A stretch of 13,211 bases of DNA from Sphingomonadaceae bacterium (GTDB taxonomy: Bacteria > Pseudomonadota > Alphaproteobacteria > Sphingomonadales > Sphingomonadaceae), in contig JACVCM010000087.1 in the NCBI GenBank assembly GCA_016742125.1, positions 1 to 13,211 on the forward strand, given 5' to 3'. Positions 7,314 to 13,211 of this stretch are shown here, piece after piece. The translations under genes were made by a program, and so were the position numbers. The notes under the pieces were generated by a model. It was not told the DNA's origin and did not search any database. It was given only the letters and a program-made list of their open reading frames with translations. Each line of letters starts with the position of its first letter. Within the stretch, counting starts at the first letter, position 1.

Positions 7314-8366
7314 TTAGCCGGGTGCCCTGATCGCGCGGACTTTGGACCCGGTGCGCAATTTTTCGAGGCCCGACGTTACTATCACATCACCTGGCTTTAT
7401 TCCGCCCGAAACGATAACAAAATCATCGGTCACGCGTTCAATGGCGACATTGCGCGTTTCGACACGATTGTCCGGATCGACGACATAAACCAGCCCCTCG
7501 CCGGTACGCACACCGAACAATGCGCTGGCGGGAATTTGCAAAGCTCCGCCGGTCGAGGCTGGCAGCCTGATGCTGGCGGTGCCGATCTGGCCCGAACGCA
7601 ATTGCGGACGGTTGGCAAGACGAAACTGGACGGTAAAGGCGCCCGTAGCCTCGTTCGCGCGTCCGTCAATTTCGGAGATCGTTGCACTGATCGGTGCACC
7701 CTCAAGCGACTCTATTGAGATGTCTGCGGCCATGCCCACACGCAATTTCGTTGCATCCCGGTCGATAATGGGAACGCGGAAAACGAAACCGTAATCGCCC
7801 TCGCCCAGGACCAATGCCGGCGTCCCCGCGGCAATCACCTGCCCAGGTTGCACATTGCGTGACAGAACGACCCCGCTAGACGGGGCGTAAAGCTGTGCGG
7901 TGCCGCTGGCGAACCCGGCTTGGCGGACACGCGCATCGGCTGCCTTGACTGCGGCTTCGGCGGTTTCATATCGTGCCTTGGTTATCCAGCCATCGGCATA
8001 GAGCGATTTGAGCCGCTCGAATTCGGATCGCGCGCGGTCCCGCTCAGCAGTCGCCACGCTTACATCTGCGCCGACCGAGGTTGTATCAAGCGCGGCCAAC
8101 AGCGCGCCCCGCTTTACAAAATCGCCCTCCTCGAAACGGACGGTGGCGACTTTGCCTGCGGTCGTAAATCCGAGCGGCGTTTCGCGGCGATAACGAACGG
8201 TACCGACCGCGTTGATCACCCTCTGCAGGCTTTCCTGTTCGACAGTTACGACTTCAACAGGATGAATTTCGTCAGCGGCAGTCTTGGTGGCAACCTTCTC
8301 TTCACCACAAGCCGCCAGCAAAGCGAGGGGGATCAGTCCAACTAACAATCTGGTTGATTTAGGCAA
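7314..8366 (-). CDS. RND efflux periplasmic adaptor lipoprotein (membrane fusion protein)
   Basis: The 350-residue adaptor links the RND permease to an outer-membrane channel. The N-terminus is a lipoprotein signal (LLVGLIPLALLAAC) with Cys20 as lipid anchor. Next come the barrel-sandwich half GFTTAGKVATVRFEEGDFV (67-84), a short alpha-hairpin with heptad-like helices (about 100-155, including AERDRARSEFERLKSLYADG), and the second half-motif APSSGVVLSRNVQPGQVI (161-178). Beta-barrel and membrane-proximal domains follow, with the typical LQIPASALF (276-284) and a C-terminal GGIKPGDVIVTSGLEKLRTG. The hairpin is short compared with AcrA. The start is TTG 8366, justified by GGGGAGGG 6 bases upstream and by the complete signal peptide; no ATG gives a better fit. 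It probably starts the transcription unit with the permease, 80 bases after the protease gene. Confidence 0.93.
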   Translation of the reverse strand: MPKSTRLLVGLIPLALLAACGEEKVATKTAADEIHPVEVVTVEQESLQRVINAVGTVRYRRETPLGFTTAGKVATVRFEEGDFVKRGALLAALDTTSVGADVSVATAERDRARSEFERLKSLYADGWITKARYETAEAAVKAADARVRQAGFASGTAQLYAPSSGVVLSRNVQPGQVIAAGTPALVLGEGDYGFVFRVPIIDRDATKLRVGMAADISIESLEGAPISATISEIDGRANEATGAFTVQFRLANRPQLRSGQIGTASIRLPASTGGALQIPASALFGVRTGEGLVYVVDPDNRVETRNVAIERVTDDFVIVSGGIKPGDVIVTSGLEKLRTGSKVRAIRAPG

Positions 8367-8372
8367 TTTCTG

Positions 8373-8380
8373 CCCTCCCC
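8373..8380 (-). promoter_or_regulatory. Strong Shine-Dalgarno for the TTG start of the efflux adaptor
   Basis: GGGGAGGG on the - strand is followed by CAGAAA and TTG (8366-8364). This very strong site decides in favour of the TTG start and may offset the weak start codon. A stable hairpin (8386-8414) ends 5 bases upstream of it. Confidence 0.7.
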
Positions 8381-8385
8381 TAAAT

Positions 8386-8414
8386 CGCTTTCACGCCTGT
8401 GATAGGCGAAAGCG
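8386..8414. other. Bulged hairpin just upstream of the adaptor ribosome-binding site
   Basis: CGCTTT, a CA bulge and CGCCT (8386-8398) pair with AGGCG and AAAGCG (8404-8414) around a 5-base GTGAT loop, giving 11 base pairs with one 2-base bulge. On the - strand no T run follows, so a simple terminator for the protease gene is unlikely. Its place directly before GGGGAGGG suggests a leader structure, a regulator site, or a processing element. Confidence 0.4.
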
Positions 8415-8418
8415 GCGC

Positions 8419-8436
8419 AGGATGAAATAGCATCCT
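8419..8436. other. Second small hairpin after the M48 protease gene
   Basis: AGGATG (8419-8424) and CATCCT (8431-8436) form a perfect 6-bp stem with a 6-base AT-rich loop, 10 bases beyond the protease stop. No T run follows on the - strand. With the hairpin at 8386-8414 it fills most of the 80-base gap between the protease and adaptor genes, which otherwise shows no clear promoter. Confidence 0.3.
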
Positions 8437-8446
8437 GATATGCAAC

Positions 8447-9418
8447 CTAGTTTTTCGCGAGTAGTGGCCAATCGGCACCTGAAAGCAAAGGCGGCGGTAA
8501 GAGGCCGCTGCGCCTCGGCGTGACTGCCATGGCTTCGATTTCGGCCTGCATGACGCTGACGCGGTTTTTCCAGCGCAGATGGGTGCCTGCGGAAAAAATG
8601 CCCAGTCCGGTTTTCCGTCCATAGCGTTCGGCGAAACGAAGCGCGACCTTCGGATCGAATCCCGCATTGGCCATCAACCATACCGACAATCGATCAGCCT
8701 CGATCTCGGTCGCCAGCACAGCCCTTGTTCCACCCTGTGCCTTCAATCGTTCCCGATGGCCAAGCAAATTATGCGCAAGCTCATGTGCAACCGCCGCGGC
8801 GAGTTCAGCATCATCGCGGGCAAATATCATCAGACCTTCGGTTACGCGCACGCCTTCGCCATCTGCACCCGCATCGAGTTTGGATTTCGCATCCACCCAG
8901 AAGTGAGACGCACATATTGACGGAGGATCGACGGCAAATTCGCGCTGGCCGTTCGCAGTTTCCAGCGTCAGCCTGATTGCCCGGCCACGCGCCAGTGCCT
9001 GTCGCAGATCCTGCTGGATTTTTTCAGCGCGGGCCGCGCTTTGCCGGTCAGGAGCCCTGCTTTGTGCATCGAAAATATTGCCGTCCAGTGCAACCAGGCC
9101 GTCGCCAGCCTGGATGCCGAGACGGTCCGCTGGACTGCCGGGCACAACACTGGAAATGGCGACCGGTCGACGAAAACCGAACGCCGCCCGCGCAGTATCG
9201 CGCTCGGGATATTGCTGCTCGTCATGAATTACCCATCCGGGATTGCGTTCCCGCCTGGCGCAAAAAGGCGCATTGGCAGAGGCGAGACGATATCCGATGG
9301 TTGCCAAGCGCAGGTCCTGCTGAACCAATGCGCGATAGGCGGCAATATCTTCCTGCCTTGGATCGGCTTGCGCTGCAACGCAGGCCAACAACAGCAATAT
9401 GCCCGAAAGAAACTTCAC
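8447..9418 (-). CDS. Secreted PDZ-containing M48 family metallopeptidase
   Basis: A 323-residue zinc protease of the envelope. The signal peptide MKFLSGILLLLACVAAQA should be cut after residue 18; LLAC at 10-13 could alternatively be a lipobox. A PDZ domain covers about 83-160 (SVVPGSPADRLGIQAGDGLVALDG), then the M48 catalytic core has HELAH at 212-216 (zinc ligands H212 and H216, catalytic E213) and EIEAD (238-242), where E238 is the expected third zinc ligand. No long membrane segments follow, unlike HtpX or Ste24, so it is soluble or lipid-anchored, like the BepA/LoiP type of periplasmic M48 enzymes. The PDZ domain placed before the catalytic core suggests substrate recognition for envelope quality control (inference). 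The start is GTG 9418, sharing GTGA with the tsaC stop, so translation is probably coupled. Confidence 0.9.
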   Translation of the reverse strand: MKFLSGILLLLACVAAQADPRQEDIAAYRALVQQDLRLATIGYRLASANAPFCARRERNPGWVIHDEQQYPERDTARAAFGFRRPVAISSVVPGSPADRLGIQAGDGLVALDGNIFDAQSRAPDRQSAARAEKIQQDLRQALARGRAIRLTLETANGQREFAVDPPSICASHFWVDAKSKLDAGADGEGVRVTEGLMIFARDDAELAAAVAHELAHNLLGHRERLKAQGGTRAVLATEIEADRLSVWLMANAGFDPKVALRFAERYGRKTGLGIFSAGTHLRWKNRVSVMQAEIEAMAVTPRRSGLLPPPLLSGADWPLLAKN

Positions 9419-10371
9419 CGGGCAGCAGCTCTTGCCAAGCGGTCGTTGATGGCTACGCCAATGCCGATATTGGGAATTGGGGCTACAGCAATAGTTGCCC
9501 GGTCGCTCGAGTCCGCCCTATGCAACGCATCGAAAAGATGCGCGGCAGCTATTGCAAGATCTCCGCTGGAGGAAAGATTTTCGTCCCCGCCAAGCGCACC
9601 ATAGCCGATCAACCATTCGCCAGGTTTCGCAACTTCCGCATTGAGCCTTATGGGTTTCAAGGGTGCATAATGGCTGGCCAACTGACCCGGCGCTTCGATC
9701 TCGTCCCTAACAATGGCGACGGGCCGACATCGAAGCACCGCTTCGATATCTTCGACCGTGACCGGTCCGGGACGCAAAATCTGCCAGCCATTTTCGCGCA
9801 CTGCTACAATAGTCGACTCAAGACCCGCAGTGCATGGTCCGGCATCGAGGATCAACGGCACCGCTCCGTTCAGGCTCGACAGCACATGCTCTGCACGCGT
9901 GGGGCTGATCCCCCCACTTTTGTTGGCGGACGGAGCGGCTAGATTGAGCCCACATTTCGCCAATACCGCCTGCATCACCGGATGTGCGGGACACCGGATC
10001 GCAATCGTCGGCAGACCGGCGGTTACTGCCTTTGCGACCGGGGCATCGTCGTGAAGGGCAAGGACAAGCGTGAGTGGTCCCGGCCAGAAAGCCGCAGCCA
10101 GCCTGTCTGCCATTTCGCCGAATAGCGCCAGCCTTTCTGCCGCCGCCTGGTCAGGCACGTGCACGATCAGCGGATTGAAATCGGGGCGACCCTTGGCTGC
10201 GTAGATTTTGGCGACTGCATCCGCTTTGCTCGCGGCGGCGGCAAGGCCATAAACCGTCGCGGTGGGAATCGCGACGATCTCTCCGCCACGCAACAGGTCG
10301 GCGGCGGCTGTGATCGCTGCATTGTCAGCGGGCAATACCCAGCCATCACCTAACGTATTTGAGCCAAACAT
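9415..10371 (-). CDS. tsaC: L-threonylcarbamoyladenylate synthase (TsaC/Sua5 type)
   Basis: This cytoplasmic enzyme makes threonylcarbamoyl-AMP from threonine, bicarbonate and ATP. It is the first step of the t6A modification at position 37 of ANN-decoding tRNAs and is usually essential. The 318-residue protein is the long Sua5 form. The YrdC-like catalytic domain covers about 15-205, with KGR (60-62) and SAN (148-150) matching the KxR and SxN active-site motifs. It is followed by the linker APGQLASHYAP (227-237) and the C-terminal Sua5 domain to 318. One oddity is that the usual PTETVYGL block reads PTATVYGL (36-43), with Ala38 for the conserved Glu. The start at ATG 10371 has no clear Shine-Dalgarno. 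It heads the - strand gene series, with the protease gene overlapping its stop. Confidence 0.94.
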   Translation of the reverse strand: MFGSNTLGDGWVLPADNAAITAAADLLRGGEIVAIPTATVYGLAAAASKADAVAKIYAAKGRPDFNPLIVHVPDQAAAERLALFGEMADRLAAAFWPGPLTLVLALHDDAPVAKAVTAGLPTIAIRCPAHPVMQAVLAKCGLNLAAPSANKSGGISPTRAEHVLSSLNGAVPLILDAGPCTAGLESTIVAVRENGWQILRPGPVTVEDIEAVLRCRPVAIVRDEIEAPGQLASHYAPLKPIRLNAEVAKPGEWLIGYGALGGDENLSSSGDLAIAAAHLFDALHRADSSDRATIAVAPIPNIGIGVAINDRLARAAAR

Positions 10372-10424
10372 ATTCTATGGCTATAGGCGTTTGCGACACC
10401 GCTTTCACAGGATTTTTTATAGCT
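10372..10424. promoter_or_regulatory. 53-base divergent intergenic region between tsaC and the acyl-CoA dehydrogenase gene
   Basis: Both divergent ATG codons lack a good Shine-Dalgarno; the + strand AGGA lies 12 bases before its ATG, too far to be ideal. AT-rich -10-like blocks lie very near each start: TTTTAT (10415-10420) with TTGCGA (10391-10396) 18 bases upstream on the + strand, and TATAGC or TAGAAT just before the tsaC ATG on the - strand. This would fit back-to-back promoters with very short or absent 5' leaders. The boxes are weak matches and remain a suggestion. Confidence 0.4.
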
Positions 10425-12161
10425 ATGGCCTTCTCCGCACCCGTCGCCGAGCAAATGTTTGTCCTGAAGCACATTACCGGCATTGACACATTGGCCGGAC
10501 ATAACCGGTTTGCCGACGCCACGCCCGACATGGTGCAGGCAATAGTCGAGGGTATCGGTGAGTTTGCCGCTGCCGAGTTCGCGCCGTTGAATCGGATCGG
10601 AGACACAGAGGGTGCGCGTCTGGTGGATGGCAGGGTGGTCATGCCGGAAGGTTTCGTTGCCGCCTACAAAGCCTATGTCGATAACGGCTGGGGCTCAATC
10701 AACGCGCCTGCCGATTTTGGCGGGCAAGGCCTGCCCTTCTCCCTGGCAACCGTGGCACTGGACTCGTTGGGCGCCGCGAATATGGCGTTCGCGCTCTGCC
10801 CCATCCTGTCCGTTGGTGCGATCGAGGCGATCAACCACCACGGGTCTGATGCACAAAAGGCTACGTTCCTGCCGAAGCTTTCGACCGGGGAATGGACCGG
10901 TACGATGAACCTTACCGAGCCGCAGGCCGGTTCCGACGTCGGCGCTCTTCGGGCGACGGCTACGCCGCGCGGCGACGGCACTTACCAAATCAAGGGCACG
11001 AAGATCTATATCAGCTTTGGCGACCATGATATGGCCGAGAATATTGTCCATCTCGTGCTGGCACGGACCCCCGATGCGCCCGCAGGAACAAAGGGGATTT
11101 CCCTGTTTCTTGTACCCAAATATCAAGTCGAGAGCGATGGCACTTTTGGTAAACCAAATGATATCAAGGTGGTATCGATCGAACATAAGATGGGGATCAA
11201 TGCCTCGCCTACATGCGTACTGGCATTTGGAGAGGAAGGTGACTGCGTCGGCGAACTGATTGGCCCCGAATTTGGCGGAATGCGTGCGATGTTCACCATG
11301 ATGAACAACGCGCGCCTGAATGTGGGTCTGCAAGGCGTCCAGGTTGCCGAAGGCGCGACGCAGAAAGCAATTCGCTTTGCCAGCGAACGCGTCCAGTCGG
11401 CCAAGGCAGGCGGTGCATCACGCGATCCCGTTGCGATTATCGAGCACCCCGATGTTCGGCGAATGCTGCTGCGGATGAAGGCGGGCACGCAGGCGATACG
11501 GGCGTTGCTCTATTACGCATCGGGCTTCGTCGACCGCGCTGCATTGGGCGAAACCGGCGCGCGAGAAATGGTTGATCTGCTAACGCCACTCGCCAAGACA
11601 TATGGCACCGATATGGGCAGCGAGATTGCCTCACTTGGCATCCAGGTGCATGGCGGGATGGGCTTCATCGAGGAAACGGGCGCCGCGCAATATTATCGCG
11701 ATATCCGTATTGCTGCCATTTACGAGGGCACCAACGGCATTCAGGCCGCCGACCTCGTTGGCCGAAAACTTGGTATGGAAGGCGGCGATGTCGTCCGGCG
11801 TCATTTGGAAGCCATCTCAGCGGATGCAGGCGATCAAACCGCGCTGAAGACGCTCGCGGGTGCATGCGCGGATATCACCGAATGGATGTTGCAACGGTCG
11901 GTCGATGACCGGTTGGCGGGGAGCTATGCTTACACCACGATGATGGCGGTTGCGACGTCTGGTCGGCTCATGCTCAAGCAATTGCGTGCAGCGGAAGCCG
12001 AACTGGCAGGCGACATTAACAATGCTTTTCTGAAGGCAAAAATTGTCACGTGCCGCTATTACCTTGAGGTTATGGTACCGGAGGCGATGGCGTTGCATGG
12101 CACTGCAATGGCAGGGGCCGATCTTCTTTACACACTCGACGCCGAAGGATTGGCTGCTTGA
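10425..12161 (+). CDS. Acyl-CoA dehydrogenase, long form with extra N- and C-terminal domains
   Basis: An FAD enzyme that oxidises an acyl-CoA to the trans-2-enoyl-CoA, passing electrons to ETF. The 578 residues exceed the classic ~390-residue enzymes. The N-terminal MAFSAPVAEQMFVLKHITGI matches the AcylCoA_DH_N extension, then come the standard domains: MNLTEPQAGSDVGALRATA is the FAD/substrate block, and IYEGTNGIQAADLVGRKL holds the expected catalytic base E434, equivalent to MCAD E376. The C-terminal ~130 residues match the extra helical domain of this subfamily, which includes DmdC (3-methylmercaptopropionyl-CoA dehydrogenase) and many uncharacterised fatty acyl-CoA enzymes, so substrate cannot be set. 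ATG 10425 was chosen because homologues begin at this MxxSAPV; an upstream in-frame ATG (10359) lies within tsaC. The DUF815 gene overlaps its stop. Confidence 0.93.
   Translation: MAFSAPVAEQMFVLKHITGIDTLAGHNRFADATPDMVQAIVEGIGEFAAAEFAPLNRIGDTEGARLVDGRVVMPEGFVAAYKAYVDNGWGSINAPADFGGQGLPFSLATVALDSLGAANMAFALCPILSVGAIEAINHHGSDAQKATFLPKLSTGEWTGTMNLTEPQAGSDVGALRATATPRGDGTYQIKGTKIYISFGDHDMAENIVHLVLARTPDAPAGTKGISLFLVPKYQVESDGTFGKPNDIKVVSIEHKMGINASPTCVLAFGEEGDCVGELIGPEFGGMRAMFTMMNNARLNVGLQGVQVAEGATQKAIRFASERVQSAKAGGASRDPVAIIEHPDVRRMLLRMKAGTQAIRALLYYASGFVDRAALGETGAREMVDLLTPLAKTYGTDMGSEIASLGIQVHGGMGFIEETGAAQYYRDIRIAAIYEGTNGIQAADLVGRKLGMEGGDVVRRHLEAISADAGDQTALKTLAGACADITEWMLQRSVDDRLAGSYAYTTMMAVATSGRLMLKQLRAAEAELAGDINNAFLKAKIVTCRYYLEVMVPEAMALHGTAMAGADLLYTLDAEGLAA
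12145..12149 (+). promoter_or_regulatory. Ribosome-binding site for the TTG start of the DUF815 ATPase gene
   Basis: AAGGA is followed by 8 bases and TTG at 12158, inside the last codons of the acyl-CoA dehydrogenase gene. The spacing is near ideal and supports the overlapping TTG start; the next in-frame Met falls within the Walker A loop and cannot be the start. Confidence 0.7.
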
Positions 12162-12973
12162 ACGACGCGTTGCTCCGCCGTATCGCGGAAGCGCTAGAGC
12201 GGCTATCTCCGCCGCCGCCACCGCCGGTCGATTTGTCGTCGCATCCCGCTTACCACTGGAATGGAAGGCAGATTGCACCTGTCCAGGATTTTCGTCCGCT
12301 GCCGACCGACCTCATCGTCGGCGTCGACCGACAAAAAGCGGACCTGATCGAAAACACACGCCGCCACGCTTCGGGCGCCGCTGCGCACGATGTTCTCTTG
12401 TGGGGGGCGCGCGGCATGGGCAAATCGGCGCTGGTCAAGTCGGTGGTGGCCGCGACACAGGAAGAAGGCTTTTTCATTGCGCTGGTCGAGGCGGCAGGGG
12501 GCCAGGTCGACAGCCTGCCCAAACTGTTTGAAGAACTTGGCGTGTCAGGACGGCGCTACATCCTTTTTGTGGACGACATCTCGTTCGATCAGAATGATGA
12601 AGGCGCACGCCTGCTGCGTTCCTTACTCGAAGGTGGAGTAGAGGCGCGGCCAAATAATGTACGCCTGTATGTGACATCCAACAGGCGGAACATCGTTGAA
12701 CGGGCTGCGGCAGACCGGGAAGATCCTCTGAATATACGCGATGCCATTGACGACAGCCTGGCACTTGCGGACAGATTTGGCCTTAAATTAGGGTTCCAAT
12801 ATCCTGATCAGGACGCATTTCTTTCCATGGTCGGTGCCTACGCAGGGCATTTCGACCTCGATTGGGACGAGGCTGATGCGCTGGCCTTTGCACATGGACG
12901 CGGCGGTCGTTCAGGCCGTGTGGCCTGGCATTATACCATCGAACTCGCAGGTCGCGCCGGGCGAAAAATCTAG
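12158..12973 (+). CDS. DUF815 family AAA+ ATP-binding protein
   Basis: The protein has 271 residues. An N-terminal proline run (SPPPPPPV, 17-24) precedes a AAA+ core: Walker A GARGMGKS (83-90), Walker B YILFVDD (134-140), sensor-1-like YVTSNRRN (171-178), and a C-terminal GRGGRSGRVAWHY (247-259) characteristic of DUF815. ATP binding and hydrolysis are therefore expected; the biological role of DUF815 proteins is not established. There is no signal peptide or membrane segment, so it is cytoplasmic. Its TTG start lies in a TTGA overlap with the acyl-CoA dehydrogenase stop, so the two are probably co-translated. Its TAG stop shares CTAG with the stop of the converging sugar dehydrogenase gene. 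In many alphaproteobacteria DUF815 genes sit beside Sec translocon genes (yajC), as I recall; none is present here. Confidence 0.92.
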   Translation: MNDALLRRIAEALERLSPPPPPPVDLSSHPAYHWNGRQIAPVQDFRPLPTDLIVGVDRQKADLIENTRRHASGAAAHDVLLWGARGMGKSALVKSVVAATQEEGFFIALVEAAGGQVDSLPKLFEELGVSGRRYILFVDDISFDQNDEGARLLRSLLEGGVEARPNNVRLYVTSNRRNIVERAAADREDPLNIRDAIDDSLALADRFGLKLGFQYPDQDAFLSMVGAYAGHFDLDWDEADALAFAHGRGGRSGRVAWHYTIELAGRAGRKI

Positions 12974-13211
12974 CCTTTCGCCCGCACCCGCCAGATGATG
13001 TTGCCGACGTCGTCGCTGACCAGCAGCGACCCATCCCTGGCGATTGTCACCATGGTCGGTCGGCCTTGCGCATTGCCTTCCTTGTCCAGAAAGCCGGTTA
13101 GAATCTTCACCGGCTTGCCCGCAGGTTCACCGTTCGGAAATGGCACGAAAATCACATCATAACCAGCGGCAGGCTTGCGGTTCCATGACCCGTGTCGCGC
13201 GATGAATGCAC
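12970..13211 (-). CDS. PQQ-dependent sugar (sorbosone/aldose) dehydrogenase family protein, C-terminal part
   Basis: The last 80 residues are present; the start lies beyond 13211. The frame reads AFIARHGSWNRKPAAGYDV, then VPFPNGEPAGKPVKILTGFL, and ends SDDVGNIIWRVRAKG. GSWNR, the GRPTMVTIARDGSLLVSDD block and DDVGN-IWRV are typical of the last blades of the six-bladed beta-propeller in soluble aldose and L-sorbosone dehydrogenases, which oxidise sugars in the periplasm using PQQ. The stop TAG (12972-12970) overlaps the converging DUF815 stop within CTAG. Whether PQQ-binding residues are intact cannot be seen here. Confidence 0.88.
   Translation of the reverse strand, partial: AFIARHGSWNRKPAAGYDVIFVPFPNGEPAGKPVKILTGFLDKEGNAQGRPTMVTIARDGSLLVSDDVGNIIWRVRAKG

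Noticed and set aside
8977..9942. 321-residue open frame on the + strand opposite the protease and tsaC
   Set aside because: It spans two well-supported genes on the other strand and has no domain or ribosome-binding site.
10695..11333. 212-residue open frame opposite the acyl-CoA dehydrogenase
   Set aside because: Antisense shadow of a conserved enzyme; low-complexity residue mix, no motif.
1..13211. CRISPR array, tRNA, rRNA, insertion sequence, prophage or defence system
   Set aside because: No repeated spacer pattern, no tRNA-like cloverleaf, and no transposase, integrase or nuclease frame was seen; nearly all bases are explained by housekeeping, metabolic and envelope genes.

Overview
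The window looks like ordinary chromosomal DNA from a Sphingomonadales alphaproteobacterium (Sphingopyxis/Sphingorhabdus-like). This is inferred from the moderately high GC content, the style of the TonB-dependent receptor, a DUF815 ATPase, and the use of TTG and GTG starts. No tRNA, rRNA, CRISPR array, transposase or integrase was seen. Genes are tightly packed, and several junctions overlap by 4 to 11 bases.

Layout. From 1 to 108 is the acidic tail of an unidentified + strand gene, closed by a strong hairpin terminator (129-158) that can also serve the receptor gene converging on it. From 10371 down to 166 everything reads on the - strand. In transcription order the genes are: threonylcarbamoyl-AMP synthase (tsaC/Sua5); a secreted PDZ-containing M48 metalloprotease starting inside the tsaC stop (GTGA overlap); an 80-base gap with two hairpins; an RND efflux pair (lipoprotein adaptor and 1028-residue permease, stop and start abutting); a damaged methionine sulfoxide reductase A gene (msrA); galU; a small lipoprotein; and a TonB-dependent receptor. 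From 10425 the + strand carries a 578-residue acyl-CoA dehydrogenase and, overlapping its stop by TTGA, a DUF815 AAA+ ATPase. That ATPase converges on the 3' end of a PQQ-type sugar dehydrogenase, and both stop codons share one CTAG.

How the genes fit together. The adaptor and permease form two parts of an RND pump; no outer-membrane channel or regulator is present here. galU supplies UDP-glucose for envelope glycans. tsaC serves the universal t6A tRNA modification. The remaining genes (M48 protease, receptor, lipoprotein) are envelope proteins. I see no evidence for a defence system or a new multi-gene system.

The most notable signal is msrA. It keeps a good ribosome-binding site, start and an intact C-terminal two thirds, but within about 60 bases it has lost the catalytic cysteine (GCFWC became GWFWC) and gained an in-frame TAA. 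This is either real inactivation or a local base-calling artefact in a G-rich stretch.
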